Assembly: GCA_035295745.1 (NCBI GenBank)
Contig: DATGIL010000069.1
Location: forward strand, 1 to 64,000
Direction of reading: 5' to 3'
DNA from: JAIQFL01 sp035295745
GTDB taxonomy: Bacteria > Acidobacteriota > Terriglobia > Bryobacterales > Bryobacteraceae
DNA: 64,000 nt
Within the stretch, counting starts at the first letter, position 1. Each line of letters starts with the position of its first letter. The position numbers and the translations under genes were made by a program. Positions 7,794 to 16,676 of the stretch are shown here, one piece after another. The notes below the pieces were generated by a model. The model saw only the letters and a list, made by a program, of their open reading frames with translations. It ran no database searches and was not told where the DNA came from.

Positions 7794-10339
7794 CCCCGCA
7801 ACTCCCTTGGTCGACGGCCATTCGCATCGCCTGGCGCGAATTGCGGGCAGCGCGCACGCGCTTTTTGTTCGTCATCCTTGCCGTAGCGGTTGGGGTGGGG
7901 TCGCTCACCGGCGTCCGAGGCTTCAGCCATTCGTTCCGGCGCATGCTGCTGCGCGAGGCGCGAACCCTGATGGCCGGAGATCTCTCGGTCCGCGTGTTCT
8001 CGCTCAACACTCCGGATCAGGAGGCCACGCTCCAACAACTGGATCGCGAAGGCGTCCGCCGCACCTGGATCACGGAAACCGTGACCATGGCCTCTTCCGC
8101 AACGACGCCCGACCCGCTGCTGATCTCGGTGAAAGCCGTGGATCCAGATGCGTATCCGTTCTACGGAGTCGTGAAGCTGAATCCGCCGCAATCGTTGCGC
8201 GCTGCGCTGGACACGCGTTCCGTGGTGGTTTCCGAGGATCTGTTGATCCGGCTGAAGGTTTCGGTCGGCGATACTCTGCACATCGGAGGGCAGGACTTCC
8301 GCATCGCGGGAGTTGTCGTCTCCGAGCCCGACCGCATGACCGGCAGCCTCAACGTGGGCCCGCGAGTAATGATCACACGCGATGGACTGGCGCGGACAGG
8401 TCTGATCAGTTTGGGCAGCCGGGCGGCCGAACGAAACCTCTTCCGGCTGCCGCCCGGCATGAGCTTGAGTGCCGTTCGAGCCACCTTGAAGGAAGCTTTT
8501 CCCGAAGCGACGATCGCAGACTACAACGAGACGCATCCCATCATCACTCGCGGACTCGATCGGGCTACGACGTTTCTCAGTCTGATCGGGCTGATTGCAC
8601 TGGTGATCGGAGCCATGGGCGTGGCCAGCGCGATGCACGCCCATTTGCAGCAGAAGTTGGATTCGATCGCGGTGATGAAGTGCATCGGGGCGCGCTCCGC
8701 GCAGGTGATCCGCATTTACACGGCGCAGACGCTGATGCTCGGATTGGGCGGCGGATTGTTGGGCGCGGTGTTCGGCGTGGCGGTGGCATCGGCGTTTCCG
8801 GGCATGATCGCGAAGTACTTCAGCATCGAGGCGAGCTCTGCGTGGGACGCGTGGCCAGCGGTTCAAGGACTGGCGATCTCGTGCCTGGTGACGCTACTGT
8901 TCACCTTGCCGCCCCTGCTCAGCATCCGCACGATTCGTCCCGCGGAGATTTTCCGGCGCGGTGCGGGTCCACAGCCGGCGCAATCGAAGACGTTGCCGCT
9001 GTTGACGCGCGGCGCCATTCTTCTGGGCACCGCAGGAGTGGCTGCCACCCTGACCGAAGGCAGTGTTCGAGATGCCATTCGCACGGGAGCCGTTTTCGCG
9101 ATCGGGTTGGCCATTGGAATCGCGTTGCTCGCTCTGGCGGCCTGGATCTTTCTTCGCGTGCTGCGCGTTCTTCTCCGCCACGCTCCCAAGAACCTGCCGG
9201 GCAATCTGCGCCACGGAATCGCCAATCTGTACCGGCCCGGCAACCAGGCACAAGCGGCCGTAGTCTCGCTAGGAGTGGGCGTCATGTTCACGCTGACCGT
9301 TTTCCTGGTGCAGCAGGCTCTGGTGCGGCAGATACGAGGCAGTGCTCCTCCCGGAATGCCGAATGTTTTTCTGTTGGATATTCCGGGGCCTCAGCGCCAG
9401 GCCGTTTCCGAGCTGATTCAGGCGCAGGATGGCGTGACCGCGGCTCCCGATGTCGCATTTTCGGTGGCTGCCCGGATCACAGCGATTGATGGCGTGCCGA
9501 TCGATCAAATCGTACAGGGAGAGGTGGGCCGCCGGTTCCTGCGCACACGATCGGTCACCGAAATGGCTGAGAAGCCTCCGGAAACCGATCTCTTGAGCGG
9601 CGCGTGGTGGAAGCCGGGAGACCGCGATCCCCAGGTCTGTGCCACTGAGGAAACGGCCAAGATTCTGAAACTGCACGCGGGTGCCACCGTCGACTGGAAC
9701 ATCTGGAATCACACGTTGCGCAATCGTGTGGCCTGTATTCAGCGCACCGAATCGATCCGCATGAGCGCGCGCTTCGAGTTTATCTTCAGCCCGGGACAAC
9801 TCACCGGCCTGCCCTCGGTCTACTACGGCAGCGCGCGTGTGCGGCCGTCCGATGTCGCGAATCTGCAGCGTGTCTTGTACGAGAAGTTTCCCACGGTCAC
9901 GGTGGTCAACATCGCCGACGTCATGCAGATTGTGGAAGATGTGGTGCAGCGCATCGCGATGGTGATCCGCTTCATCTCCGCCTTCACGATATTGGCGGGC
10001 GCGGTGATGGTGGCCTCGAGCATCGCGGGCACACGTTTCCGCCGCATGCGCGAAGTCGTCATTCTGAAGACGCTGGGCGCTACTCGACGCCGCATCGCCT
10101 GGATCTTTACGGTGGAGTTTCTCGCGCTCGGAACAGTGGCGGGGATGATGGGAAGTCTGCTGGCCTCGGCGTTCGCCGCGCTGATCTTGAAGCGCCTGCT
10201 GGAAATCGATTTCCGCTTCGATGTTCCGGCCCATACTTTGACGGTGGTGATCGCCGCGGCGATGGCCGCCGGTGCCGGCTGGGCAGCCAGCTTTCGCGTG
10301 CTGGGACGGAAGCCGCTGGAGATTCTCCGCGAAGAATAA
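7790..10339 (+). CDS. ybbP: FtsX-like ABC permease, YbbP type
   Basis: Large inner-membrane permease of 849 residues. It has an N-terminal transmembrane helix after ARTRFLFVILAVAVG and a large periplasmic MacB-like domain. Two FtsX cores follow (about 265-390 and the C-terminal ~120 residues), with extra helices around 410-445 and 485-510. This duplicated FtsX layout and length fit YbbP (about 800 residues). It overlaps the ATPase gene by 4 bases. By family knowledge it does not act as a classic importer; a role in release of membrane lipids or hydrophobic compounds, in step with TesA, is an inference from the conserved gene neighbourhood. Confidence 0.9.
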   Translation: MTPQLPWSTAIRIAWRELRAARTRFLFVILAVAVGVGSLTGVRGFSHSFRRMLLREARTLMAGDLSVRVFSLNTPDQEATLQQLDREGVRRTWITETVTMASSATTPDPLLISVKAVDPDAYPFYGVVKLNPPQSLRAALDTRSVVVSEDLLIRLKVSVGDTLHIGGQDFRIAGVVVSEPDRMTGSLNVGPRVMITRDGLARTGLISLGSRAAERNLFRLPPGMSLSAVRATLKEAFPEATIADYNETHPIITRGLDRATTFLSLIGLIALVIGAMGVASAMHAHLQQKLDSIAVMKCIGARSAQVIRIYTAQTLMLGLGGGLLGAVFGVAVASAFPGMIAKYFSIEASSAWDAWPAVQGLAISCLVTLLFTLPPLLSIRTIRPAEIFRRGAGPQPAQSKTLPLLTRGAILLGTAGVAATLTEGSVRDAIRTGAVFAIGLAIGIALLALAAWIFLRVLRVLLRHAPKNLPGNLRHGIANLYRPGNQAQAAVVSLGVGVMFTLTVFLVQQALVRQIRGSAPPGMPNVFLLDIPGPQRQAVSELIQAQDGVTAAPDVAFSVAARITAIDGVPIDQIVQGEVGRRFLRTRSVTEMAEKPPETDLLSGAWWKPGDRDPQVCATEETAKILKLHAGATVDWNIWNHTLRNRVACIQRTESIRMSARFEFIFSPGQLTGLPSVYYGSARVRPSDVANLQRVLYEKFPTVTVVNIADVMQIVEDVVQRIAMVIRFISAFTILAGAVMVASSIAGTRFRRMREVVILKTLGATRRRIAWIFTVEFLALGTVAGMMGSLLASAFAALILKRLLEIDFRFDVPAHTLTVVIAAAMAAGAGWAASFRVLGRKPLEILREE

Positions 10340-10363
10340 GGAATACGGTATTCTAAATCTTAA

Positions 10364-11959
10364 ATGCAAAAACCCCTTCGTCTCGCAGTCATCGCCACAG
10401 TTCTGTGCGTAAGCACGACCCTCACCAACGCGGATGAAAAGGCCCTGAATCCACAGGTAACCGCCATGCTCAACGACGTCTCCGAGGCCCGGATTAAGGC
10501 CATTCTGGAGAAGTTGGTCAGCTTCGGAACCCGCAACACGATGTCGAATCCGGACGATCCCGCGCACGGAGTGGGAGCCGCCCGCGAATGGATTCTCAAG
10601 GAAATGCAGAGTTACAGTCCCAGGTTGCAGGTTCGTTTCGACAAATACCGCGTGAAGAAGCAGGGACAGAGGGTGTTCAAAGACGTGGACCTGTACAACG
10701 TGATCGCGGTGCTGCCGGGTGAGAAGACGCCGGAGACGCAGGTCTGGATCAGCGGGCACTACGACACGCTGAACCTGGGGACGCGTCCTGGCGGGGCTGC
10801 CGCGGGTCCGGGCACGGATGCCCCTGCGCCGGCGGTTGGAGAGCGCGCTCCGCAGGCTCCACTTTCCCTGGAGCAGCAGGAGAAGAACGCCGAACTGCCC
10901 GCGCCCGGCGCTTGCGACGATGGCAGCGGCACGGCGGCGGTGATGGAATTGGCGCGGGTGGCGAGCAAGTACCACTTCGACAAGACCCTGGTATTTGCGG
11001 CGTTCGCCGGCGAAGAACAGGGGCTGATCGGAAGCTCGCTGCAGGCATCGAAAGCGCACAAGGAGAATGTGGCGATCGAGGCGGTGCTCAATAACGACAT
11101 CATCGGCACGGATACGGCGGGGAATGGCCGGATGAGTAACACGGTGGTGAGCGTATTCAGCGATGAGACGATGGACTCACCTTCGCAGCAACTCTCGCGC
11201 TACGTGCGGGAGGTGACGGAGCGGTACATGCCATCGATGACGGTGGAGACGGTTTTCATGGGAGACCGCCTGGGTCGCGGTGGCGATCATACGCCGTTCC
11301 AGTGGGAAGGCTATGCCGCGGTGCGACTCTCCACGCCCAACGAGATCTACGCGAATCAGCATCATGCTACCGATCTGCTGGAGAATATGTCGGTGCCCTA
11401 TACGACGAAGGTGGCGAAGGTGAATCTGGCCGTAGCGGCGAGTCTTGCGCTGGCGCCCAAAGCGCCGCTGGTGACTCGTGCGCCGGGAGCGCGCGGAGGC
11501 TTCCGGGGCGGGGCTCCGGAGGGTGCCACTGCGCAGACCACTGCGCAAGCTAATGGGCAAGGCAATGTGCAAGCCAATGCTAACGGCAACGCCCCAGGAG
11601 CCGATGGAGGGCGAGGCGGTGCACGTGGTGGTGCTGGCACGGGTGCGGGTGCGGCTGGTGGACGCCGCCCCACGCCGATGATCGCGCGCGGCTCCGGTTA
11701 CGACGCTGTGCTCACGTGGCGGGCCGCCGGCTCCGATGAAGGCATTAAGGGCTACACGGTGCTGGTACGTGCGACGACTGCGCCATATTGGGAGAAAGAG
11801 ATCTACGTCGGCAAGGTGACGACGTTTACGATGAAAGATGTTTCGATCGACGATGCCAAATTCGGTGTGAAGGCCATCGGCACGGACGGGTCGGAGAGTT
11901 TGGTAACGGCCTATGTGTATCCTCCGCGGGTGAAGACGGAGGTGGAGACGGTGCAATGA
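10364..11959 (+). CDS. Exported M28-family zinc aminopeptidase
   Basis: Secreted di-zinc peptidase of 531 residues. The signal peptide covers residues 1-23. Metal and catalytic residues are seen in SGHYDTL (His132), GACDDGSGT (Asp near 185), FAGEEQG (Glu217/218), LNNDIIGTD and HHATDLLEN. Between the first two zinc ligands lies an Ala/Pro/Gly-rich insert (about 141-180). A second low-complexity Gly/Ala/Arg stretch (about 372-440) joins the catalytic part to a C-terminal fibronectin-III-like domain. The gene starts 24 bases after the permease stop. It is likely a nutrient-scavenging aminopeptidase; the exact specificity is unknown. Confidence 0.88.
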   Translation: MQKPLRLAVIATVLCVSTTLTNADEKALNPQVTAMLNDVSEARIKAILEKLVSFGTRNTMSNPDDPAHGVGAAREWILKEMQSYSPRLQVRFDKYRVKKQGQRVFKDVDLYNVIAVLPGEKTPETQVWISGHYDTLNLGTRPGGAAAGPGTDAPAPAVGERAPQAPLSLEQQEKNAELPAPGACDDGSGTAAVMELARVASKYHFDKTLVFAAFAGEEQGLIGSSLQASKAHKENVAIEAVLNNDIIGTDTAGNGRMSNTVVSVFSDETMDSPSQQLSRYVREVTERYMPSMTVETVFMGDRLGRGGDHTPFQWEGYAAVRLSTPNEIYANQHHATDLLENMSVPYTTKVAKVNLAVAASLALAPKAPLVTRAPGARGGFRGGAPEGATAQTTAQANGQGNVQANANGNAPGADGGRGGARGGAGTGAGAAGGRRPTPMIARGSGYDAVLTWRAAGSDEGIKGYTVLVRATTAPYWEKEIYVGKVTTFTMKDVSIDDAKFGVKAIGTDGSESLVTAYVYPPRVKTEVETVQ

Positions 11960-11969
11960 GGCTGGATAT

Positions 11970-11999
11970 TTGACACTGCCTGCGATGGTCTGGTGTAAT
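11970..11999 (+). promoter_or_regulatory. Sigma-70 promoter of the tRNA-Asn gene
   Basis: TTGACA (11970-11975), 18 bases, then TGTAAT (11994-11999), which is a full -35 match and 5 of 6 at -10. Transcription would begin near 12006, nine bases before the mature tRNA 5' end. Confidence 0.75.
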
Positions 12000-12014
12000 A
12001 GATCGTAACGTTGC

Positions 12015-12089
<75 letters not shown>

Positions 12090-12519
12090 ATCTAAGTCCT
12101 TTATTCCCAACGTAACTTTTTGATATTGCGCAACATGTCCAAAGTGTGCTCGTGTTGCGGCTGAAAAATTAATTACCCATCCTTACCCAAATTTCCTATT
12201 TCGTACCCCATTCCCTACCCCAGTTTCCCCCCAGTTTTTGTGGCGTCTGTTTGCGCCACGGGCGCGAACGTTGCGCTCCGGAACGCGGCCTGGCAGTACG
12301 AGCCGTCCGGAATGCACCCGGCGCAACCTGGGCCAACTGTGCGCGAAGGGAGGCCAACAACCGAAGGGTTGTAGAAAAGCGACAATCCGCGTAACGTTAT
12401 TTAAGCCAACTGGAACGTCCGCCGCGACAGATGCAGAGCACTGGTCACCCATCGAAGCATCTTGACCCACGCGCGGGTTGATGTCCGTTCTTCCGACACC
12501 GAATTAAACTGAAAGATTC
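12090..12519. other. Intergenic stretch without a gene
   Basis: No convincing coding region. The first part is A/T- and C-rich (runs of CCCA/TTTCC near 12185-12235). An imperfect ~27-base word at 12324-12350 recurs at 14610-14635, on the other side of the reductase and ligase genes. Confidence 0.5.
12324..12350 (+). repeat. Imperfect direct repeat, left copy
   Basis: The core ACTGTGCGCGAAGGG and its left flank (CAACCTGGGCC) match 14610-14635 (CAACGTGGCCG then the same core) with few differences. The pair brackets the diketogulonate reductase and DNA ligase genes. Confidence 0.5.
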
Positions 12520-13506
12520 ATGCGGATCGCCTTCGAAGACCTGACACGAACCCTCGCAACGATATTGGCTGCGCGCGGCATGGAGACTGATCGCGCGGAA
12601 CTCTGTGCGCGGCTCTTCGCTGAGACGGACCGCGATGGGGTTTACACGCACGGCGTGAATCGATTTCCGCGATTCGTCCGCATGATCGATGCCGGCGGTA
12701 TTGACGTTCACGCAACCCCAACCCCTTCGACGCTCGTGGGATCGCTCGAACGATGGAACGGCAACCGGGGCCCGGGCAATCTGAACGCTTACGCGTGCAT
12801 GGGTCGAGCGATCGAAAAGGCGAAGGAATCCGGAATCGGCTGCATTGCACTGTCGAACACTACCCACTGGATGCGCGGCGGGAGTTACGGGTGGCAAGCG
12901 GCGAATGCAGGGATGATCGGGATCTGCTGGACCAATACGTTGCCTAATCTGCCGGCGTGGGGTGATGCGGTGCCGCGGCTGGGTAACAATCCGTTGGTCA
13001 TCGCGGTGCCGCGAAAAAGTGGGCACGTCGTGCTCGACATGGCAATGTCGCAGTTCTCATACGGGGCGTTGACGGCGCACCGCAAGCGGGGTGAGCTGCT
13101 GCCGGTGGACGGCGGGTTCGACACGGATGGCAGACTAACGCGCGATCCCGCCGCGATCGAACGCTCCATGCGCCCTCTGCCGATCGGGTACTGGAAAGGT
13201 TCGGGGTTGTCGCTGGTCTTGGATATGGTTGCGGCGATGATGGCGGGCGGTCTGGCCACGCATCAGATCCCGCCGGAACCGGACAGAGAAATCGGTGTGT
13301 GCCAACTGTTCCTGGCAATGAACGCTGCCGCGTTCCCGGATGCCGTGGGGATTGGGGATGCCGTTGTTACGTCGTTGGGAGGTGTACGGTATCCGGGAGA
13401 GCGAGTGCTGCGGATTCGGGAGGAGAATCTGGCATTGGGCATCCTGGTTGACGAGGTAACGTGGGCAAAGGTGGAGGCGTTGATTGCGCAAACTCGAGGC
13501 GTCTAA
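12520..13506 (+). CDS. dlgD: 2,3-diketo-L-gulonate reductase-like (Ldh2/malate dehydrogenase family)
   Basis: NAD(P)H-dependent oxidoreductase of the Ldh2/YlbC/YiaK family, 328 residues. It closely recalls E. coli YiaK/DlgD: VYTHGVNRFPRF with the catalytic His44, THWMRGGSYGWQAA, GICWTN, LPVDGGFD and GYWKGSGLSLVLDM are all at the family positions. The predicted reaction is reduction of 2,3-diketo-L-gulonate to 3-keto-L-gulonate, in breakdown of ascorbate-type sugars. No other genes of that pathway lie nearby, so the physiological substrate is inferred from similarity only. GAAAG just before the ATG is a weak ribosome site. The gene converges on the DNA ligase gene with a 22-base gap. Confidence 0.87.
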   Translation: MRIAFEDLTRTLATILAARGMETDRAELCARLFAETDRDGVYTHGVNRFPRFVRMIDAGGIDVHATPTPSTLVGSLERWNGNRGPGNLNAYACMGRAIEKAKESGIGCIALSNTTHWMRGGSYGWQAANAGMIGICWTNTLPNLPAWGDAVPRLGNNPLVIAVPRKSGHVVLDMAMSQFSYGALTAHRKRGELLPVDGGFDTDGRLTRDPAAIERSMRPLPIGYWKGSGLSLVLDMVAAMMAGGLATHQIPPEPDREIGVCQLFLAMNAAAFPDAVGIGDAVVTSLGGVRYPGERVLRIREENLALGILVDEVTWAKVEALIAQTRGV

Positions 13507-13528
13507 ATTAGAGCGATGGGCCAACCTG

Positions 13529-14521
13529 TCACGGCTCGCGCCGCACGTCTCGCGGGTTCCTGTCGTCGCGGATCGAAACGAACTTCACGTGGCGGAGATG
13601 ATTGTCAGGAGTCCATTCGACAAACTCAAACTGGCCCACGAGCGTCGGGCGCAGCCACCGGCATTCCGACATCTTCTCAGCGGTCAGGCCCTGCCCCCAT
13701 CGCCCCGCCTGTGACTCAGGCAGATTCACGAATGGGCACTCGTTGATTTCGAGCGGACGCATCGTTCGAATCAGCTTCTCACGCAACGCCGGCGTGAAGC
13801 CGCTGCGGGTCCTCCCGACGTACACGAGGTTGTCCCCGTCGAAAAATCCGAAGATTAGTCCGTCGAACGTCCTCGTGCCAGTTGTGTAACCGCCGATCAC
13901 GAATTCCTGGCCCACGTTGAGGCGCATCTTCTGCCACGCACCGGTACGCTCTCCTGGTTCATAACGGCTGTCCCGTCGCTTTGCAACCAGCCCCTCAAGA
14001 CCTTGGGCACGGACGGCTGCGACCAGGTCGCCGAGGGACGCCTCCAGAACCGGCGACTCACGCACGGGTTCGAGGAGTTTCGGCAGAACACTTTGGTGCA
14101 AGAGATCGCGCCTTGCGGAAAGTGGTTCGGACGTCAAATCGCGGCCGTCCAGAACCATCACGTCGAACACGTAGTAGACGACGTTCGCGATGCCCGGGCC
14201 AGAGTTCTGGAGCAAGTTGAACGACGGGCGTCCGGCGTCATCGAGCGCGGTGATCTCACCATCAATGACGGTCTCGTGGGGGAGACCCGCGAGCGCCTTG
14301 ACGACGGCGGGATAGCGCGCATTGAAATCTCTGTCGTTCCGCGAGCGCAATTGGGCCTTGCCATTGGACTTGAACGCAACGGCGCGGTAGCCGTCGAGCT
14401 TTACCTCGTATGACCAGTTTCCGCCCTCTGGTAACGTCGAGGCAGTGGCCAGCAGCATTGGCTCGATGAACTTCAGGGATCGCGAGACCTCCATCACGTA
14501 GTCTATCGAGCCCAGCGCCAA
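13529..14521 (-). CDS. ATP-dependent DNA ligase, LigD ligase-domain type
   Basis: Stand-alone ATP-dependent ligase of 330 residues. It has the adenylation motif with nucleophile Lys41 in EVKLDGYR, then DGEI, the EGLVAKRRDSRYEPG segment, a WQKMR-type motif V, and an OB-fold domain to the C-terminus (FVEWTPDNHLRHVKF). The sequence corresponds to the ligase domain of bacterial LigD without the polymerase and nuclease domains. By family knowledge it acts in end joining, with Ku and LigD partners elsewhere. An alternative start is Met10 (14494). It converges with the reductase gene. Being bracketed by imperfect direct repeats, it may have moved with it. Confidence 0.9.
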   Translation of the reverse strand: MALGSIDYVMEVSRSLKFIEPMLLATASTLPEGGNWSYEVKLDGYRAVAFKSNGKAQLRSRNDRDFNARYPAVVKALAGLPHETVIDGEITALDDAGRPSFNLLQNSGPGIANVVYYVFDVMVLDGRDLTSEPLSARRDLLHQSVLPKLLEPVRESPVLEASLGDLVAAVRAQGLEGLVAKRRDSRYEPGERTGAWQKMRLNVGQEFVIGGYTTGTRTFDGLIFGFFDGDNLVYVGRTRSGFTPALREKLIRTMRPLEINECPFVNLPESQAGRWGQGLTAEKMSECRWLRPTLVGQFEFVEWTPDNHLRHVKFVSIRDDRNPRDVRREP

Positions 14522-14609
14522 TCGGCGGCGGGGCGGATTGGGCGGTTCACGGCGCGGGGCTCACAGCTCGCGCGCCCGATACTAGAGGCCCACCGAGGCG
14601 GACCGGGTG

Positions 14610-14635
14610 CAACGTGGCCGACTGTGCGCGAAGGG
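14610..14635 (+). repeat. Imperfect direct repeat, right copy
   Basis: Partner of 12324-12350; it shares the 15-base core ACTGTGCGCGAAGGG and most of the left flank. It lies between the ligase and the XRE regulator. Confidence 0.5.
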
Positions 14636-14645
14636 CGCGGTAACG

Positions 14646-15134
14646 TCAGCCGCGAGCACGTTTCCGACCAGGCTTGGGAGATCGATTCCGGCCGGCTTTC
14701 GGATTTTCGGAGCCAGCGAGATTGTCCAGAAGCGTAATCGTCCTTTCCAAGGCAGCCTGCTGGAGCTTCAGCCGTCGCGCGAGTTTCTGGATCTCGAAGA
14801 TGCGGTGAGCGGAATGATCGCGCCCCTGCCCTGCTAGCTCAATGGCTGCTTTTAGTGATCCACCCGCCTCGAGCCCTTCGAGCAACTCTGACAGCGTCAC
14901 GCCGAGGACTCCAGCGATCTTCAAGAGGTTTCCGAAGCTGATGTTCTTTTCACCGCGCTCGATCTGGCCGACATACGTCCGATGGAAGCCGCTGACGGGG
15001 GCGAACTCCTCCTGCGACCACGTCTTGGCAGACCGAAGCCTTTGAATCCGCTTGCCGAGGCGCACCAGGAGGTCATTCACCAACCAAGAGTCTGGAATTT
15101 CGGCCCCGAGTGCGCCACAGCCAGTGAATCGCAC
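14646..15134 (-). CDS. XRE-family transcriptional regulator
   Basis: A 162-residue DNA-binding protein with a lambda-repressor-type HTH at about 25-85 (IQRLRSAKTWSQEEFA, SGFHRTYVGQIERGEKNIS, LLKIAGVLGVTLSELLEG). A predicted coiled/helical region follows, with a basic tail (KPGRKRARG). The HTH resembles restriction-modification controller proteins, but no methylase or nuclease gene is near. The first ~18 residues look poorly conserved, and a GTG at 15080 is an alternative start. A perfect 10-bp palindrome lies just upstream of the coding region and may be its own operator. It is divergent from a row of exported small proteins it may control. Confidence 0.85.
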   Translation of the reverse strand: MRFTGCGALGAEIPDSWLVNDLLVRLGKRIQRLRSAKTWSQEEFAPVSGFHRTYVGQIERGEKNISFGNLLKIAGVLGVTLSELLEGLEAGGSLKAAIELAGQGRDHSAHRIFEIQKLARRLKLQQAALERTITLLDNLAGSENPKAGRNRSPKPGRKRARG

Positions 15135-15140
15135 CGTCTA

Positions 15141-15212
15141 TAGATATCTAACGACAGTATTTTCTGGACGGGAAGGGGCGGACGAACATTAAGAACATGT
15201 GTGTCAGTGACA
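15141..15212. promoter_or_regulatory. Candidate operator palindromes in the divergent XRE region
   Basis: The 154-base divergent gap holds two perfect dyads: TAGATATCTA (15141-15150), 7 bases upstream of the XRE ATG, and TGTCA-G-TGACA (15202-15212). Position next to an XRE gene suggests autoregulation; there is no direct evidence. Confidence 0.3.
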
Positions 15213-15288
15213 GGCCCAAATCTGATCTCGTCGGTTTGAATCGCCTCAGTTGGGCCAAAGCTGCGGAACAGAGTGCTGAGGATGAGCG

Positions 15289-15792
15289 ATGAAGCGAACC
15301 GAACCGCGTTCGCGAAGACCTGCCAAGGTTCTCACCTGCATCTTTCTGCTGCTGGGCACGACGGCAACTTTTACTGCCTCCGCCCAAGAGACCGGAAGCA
15401 GCCCATCGAAGAAAAAAATTCGACCGTTCGTACCGCCGCCTTGGCCACCACCTCTGCGGCCGAGCGAGGCGCAGATGCGAGATGCATACGACCTCGCGAC
15501 AAAGAGGATTCTCGTAATGGCGAAGTATCCACCCTCGACGAAGATTTTTCCGATTGAGAAGTCCTGGTTTGAGGCGGTTGGGACTATCAACAACATCGAG
15601 TCGGTCACGGCCTACATAGTCGTTGACGGACAGAACTCATTCGGCGGCATGGTACGAAGCACCGCAATCTGCAGCATCAGGTTGGGGCAGAAGGTCGCCA
15701 ACTGCGATTGGACATCTGGAGATATGGTGGCCCGGGAGATGATTCCCGCCGATGCGGTTCATGGCCCACAGCCGAAGCCAGCGAGCAAATAG
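15289..15792 (+). CDS. Small exported protein of unknown function
   Basis: A 167-residue protein with a signal peptide (basic N-terminus, hydrophobic 15-30, cleavage near TASAQE), then a Pro-rich segment (PFVPPPWPPPLRPS) and a compact domain with two Cys residues near the end (CSIRLG, NCDWTS). GAGGA lies 6 bases before the ATG, which fixes the start. I do not recognise a family. It is the first of four small exported proteins between 15.3 and 19.6 kb. Confidence 0.65.
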   Translation: MKRTEPRSRRPAKVLTCIFLLLGTTATFTASAQETGSSPSKKKIRPFVPPPWPPPLRPSEAQMRDAYDLATKRILVMAKYPPSTKIFPIEKSWFEAVGTINNIESVTAYIVVDGQNSFGGMVRSTAICSIRLGQKVANCDWTSGDMVAREMIPADAVHGPQPKPASK

Positions 15793-15850
15793 TATGAAGT
15801 CCCCTCTCAAAGGGATACCAAGATCGTTTGCCATTGCCGGACCAAGCGCG

Positions 15851-15870
15851 GGGACCGTTGGTCCCATTTT
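15851..15870 (+). terminator. Short intrinsic terminator-like hairpin
   Basis: GGGACC, loop GTT, GGTCCC, then ATTTT. The stem is only 6 bp, but all G/C except one pair. It lies between two exported-protein genes. Confidence 0.45.
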
Positions 15871-15884
15871 AAAAGGGGGGCTGG

Positions 15885-16676
15885 ATGAAATCGAGCCGAG
15901 TTTTGCCTTTGCTTTTGCTCCATGTGGTTTTCGTTTTCGGTCAAGTTGTCTTGCCCGGTGGCCCCTCTCCGGCCGTTTCTCCGCCTTCGCCGCAGAGGGA
16001 GGCGAAAGCTGGCAACATGGAAGCCGTCTCGGCGGCTGAACCGGCATGCACGATCGAACTCAAGAGCGGCGAGCGAATCGAGGGAAAGCTCAAGCAAGTA
16101 GCCCTGGCAGGTGCCGTGATCGAAGTTGCCGGCCAGGCGATCACGGTACCACTGGTGAAAGTCGGTGCCATCTATTTTGGGCATGCACCTTCGCTCCCTG
16201 TCGCCGCCATGGCTCCATTTCAAGAAGCCATCGACGCGCTCACCTCTCTTCGATCCGTTACAAATAGCGGAATCGCCTATCGTGACTACTCCCAGCGCGT
16301 TTTAGACGCGAAGGTCAAAGTCGATCGTTATCTTTCCTCTCCGGAAAGCGGCGGAGAGCGGCGAAATGCAATCCGCGTTGCAATGATCGACTACGAGTTC
16401 GCCTCCCGAATCTGGCTCGTCAGAATCCAAAATGACTATTCTCAGTGGAGCCGGATCGGTCTAACTACGCTCACCCCAGACCTCACGGCGTGTTCAGCAG
16501 TAACGTCTACCATCGACAAATACAGCGCCTGGAGCAAAACAAAGGACCGAACCTCGAATGATTACCTTACTGGTCTTGGTCTAAGGATGTCGTTTGAAGA
16601 GGCACACGTCCCGGAACTGTGGGCTTGTGCTTCTGAGCAAATCGCCAAGGCAGAACGGCTGGCCGCTGCGCGCTAA
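15885..16676 (+). CDS. Exported protein of unknown function
   Basis: A 263-residue protein with a clear signal peptide (LLLLHVVFVFG) and a good G-rich ribosome site (15875-15880). Residues about 50-100 look like a small beta-barrel of Sm/LSm-like or SH3-like shape (IELKSGERIEGKLKQVALAGAVIEVAGQAITVPLVKVGAIYFG), as in proteins where a solute-exposed domain follows a leader. The rest is mainly helical (about 105-260) with two Cys. The downstream coding frame overlaps its end. The function is unknown; the N-terminal domain call is from pattern only. Confidence 0.65.
   Translation: MKSSRVLPLLLLHVVFVFGQVVLPGGPSPAVSPPSPQREAKAGNMEAVSAAEPACTIELKSGERIEGKLKQVALAGAVIEVAGQAITVPLVKVGAIYFGHAPSLPVAAMAPFQEAIDALTSLRSVTNSGIAYRDYSQRVLDAKVKVDRYLSSPESGGERRNAIRVAMIDYEFASRIWLVRIQNDYSQWSRIGLTTLTPDLTACSAVTSTIDKYSAWSKTKDRTSNDYLTGLGLRMSFEEAHVPELWACASEQIAKAERLAAAR

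Noticed and set aside
7721..11059. Long minus-strand frames (381 and 596 codons) opposite the ABC permease
   Set aside because: Arg/His/Gln-rich translations without any family pattern; the plus-strand permease explains the region fully.
12183..12470. Short frame of 95 codons in the gap after the tRNA
   Set aside because: No ribosome site, low-complexity composition and no family pattern.
14646..15134. XRE protein as controller of a restriction-modification system
   Set aside because: The helix-turn-helix resembles such controllers, but no methylase or endonuclease gene is nearby.
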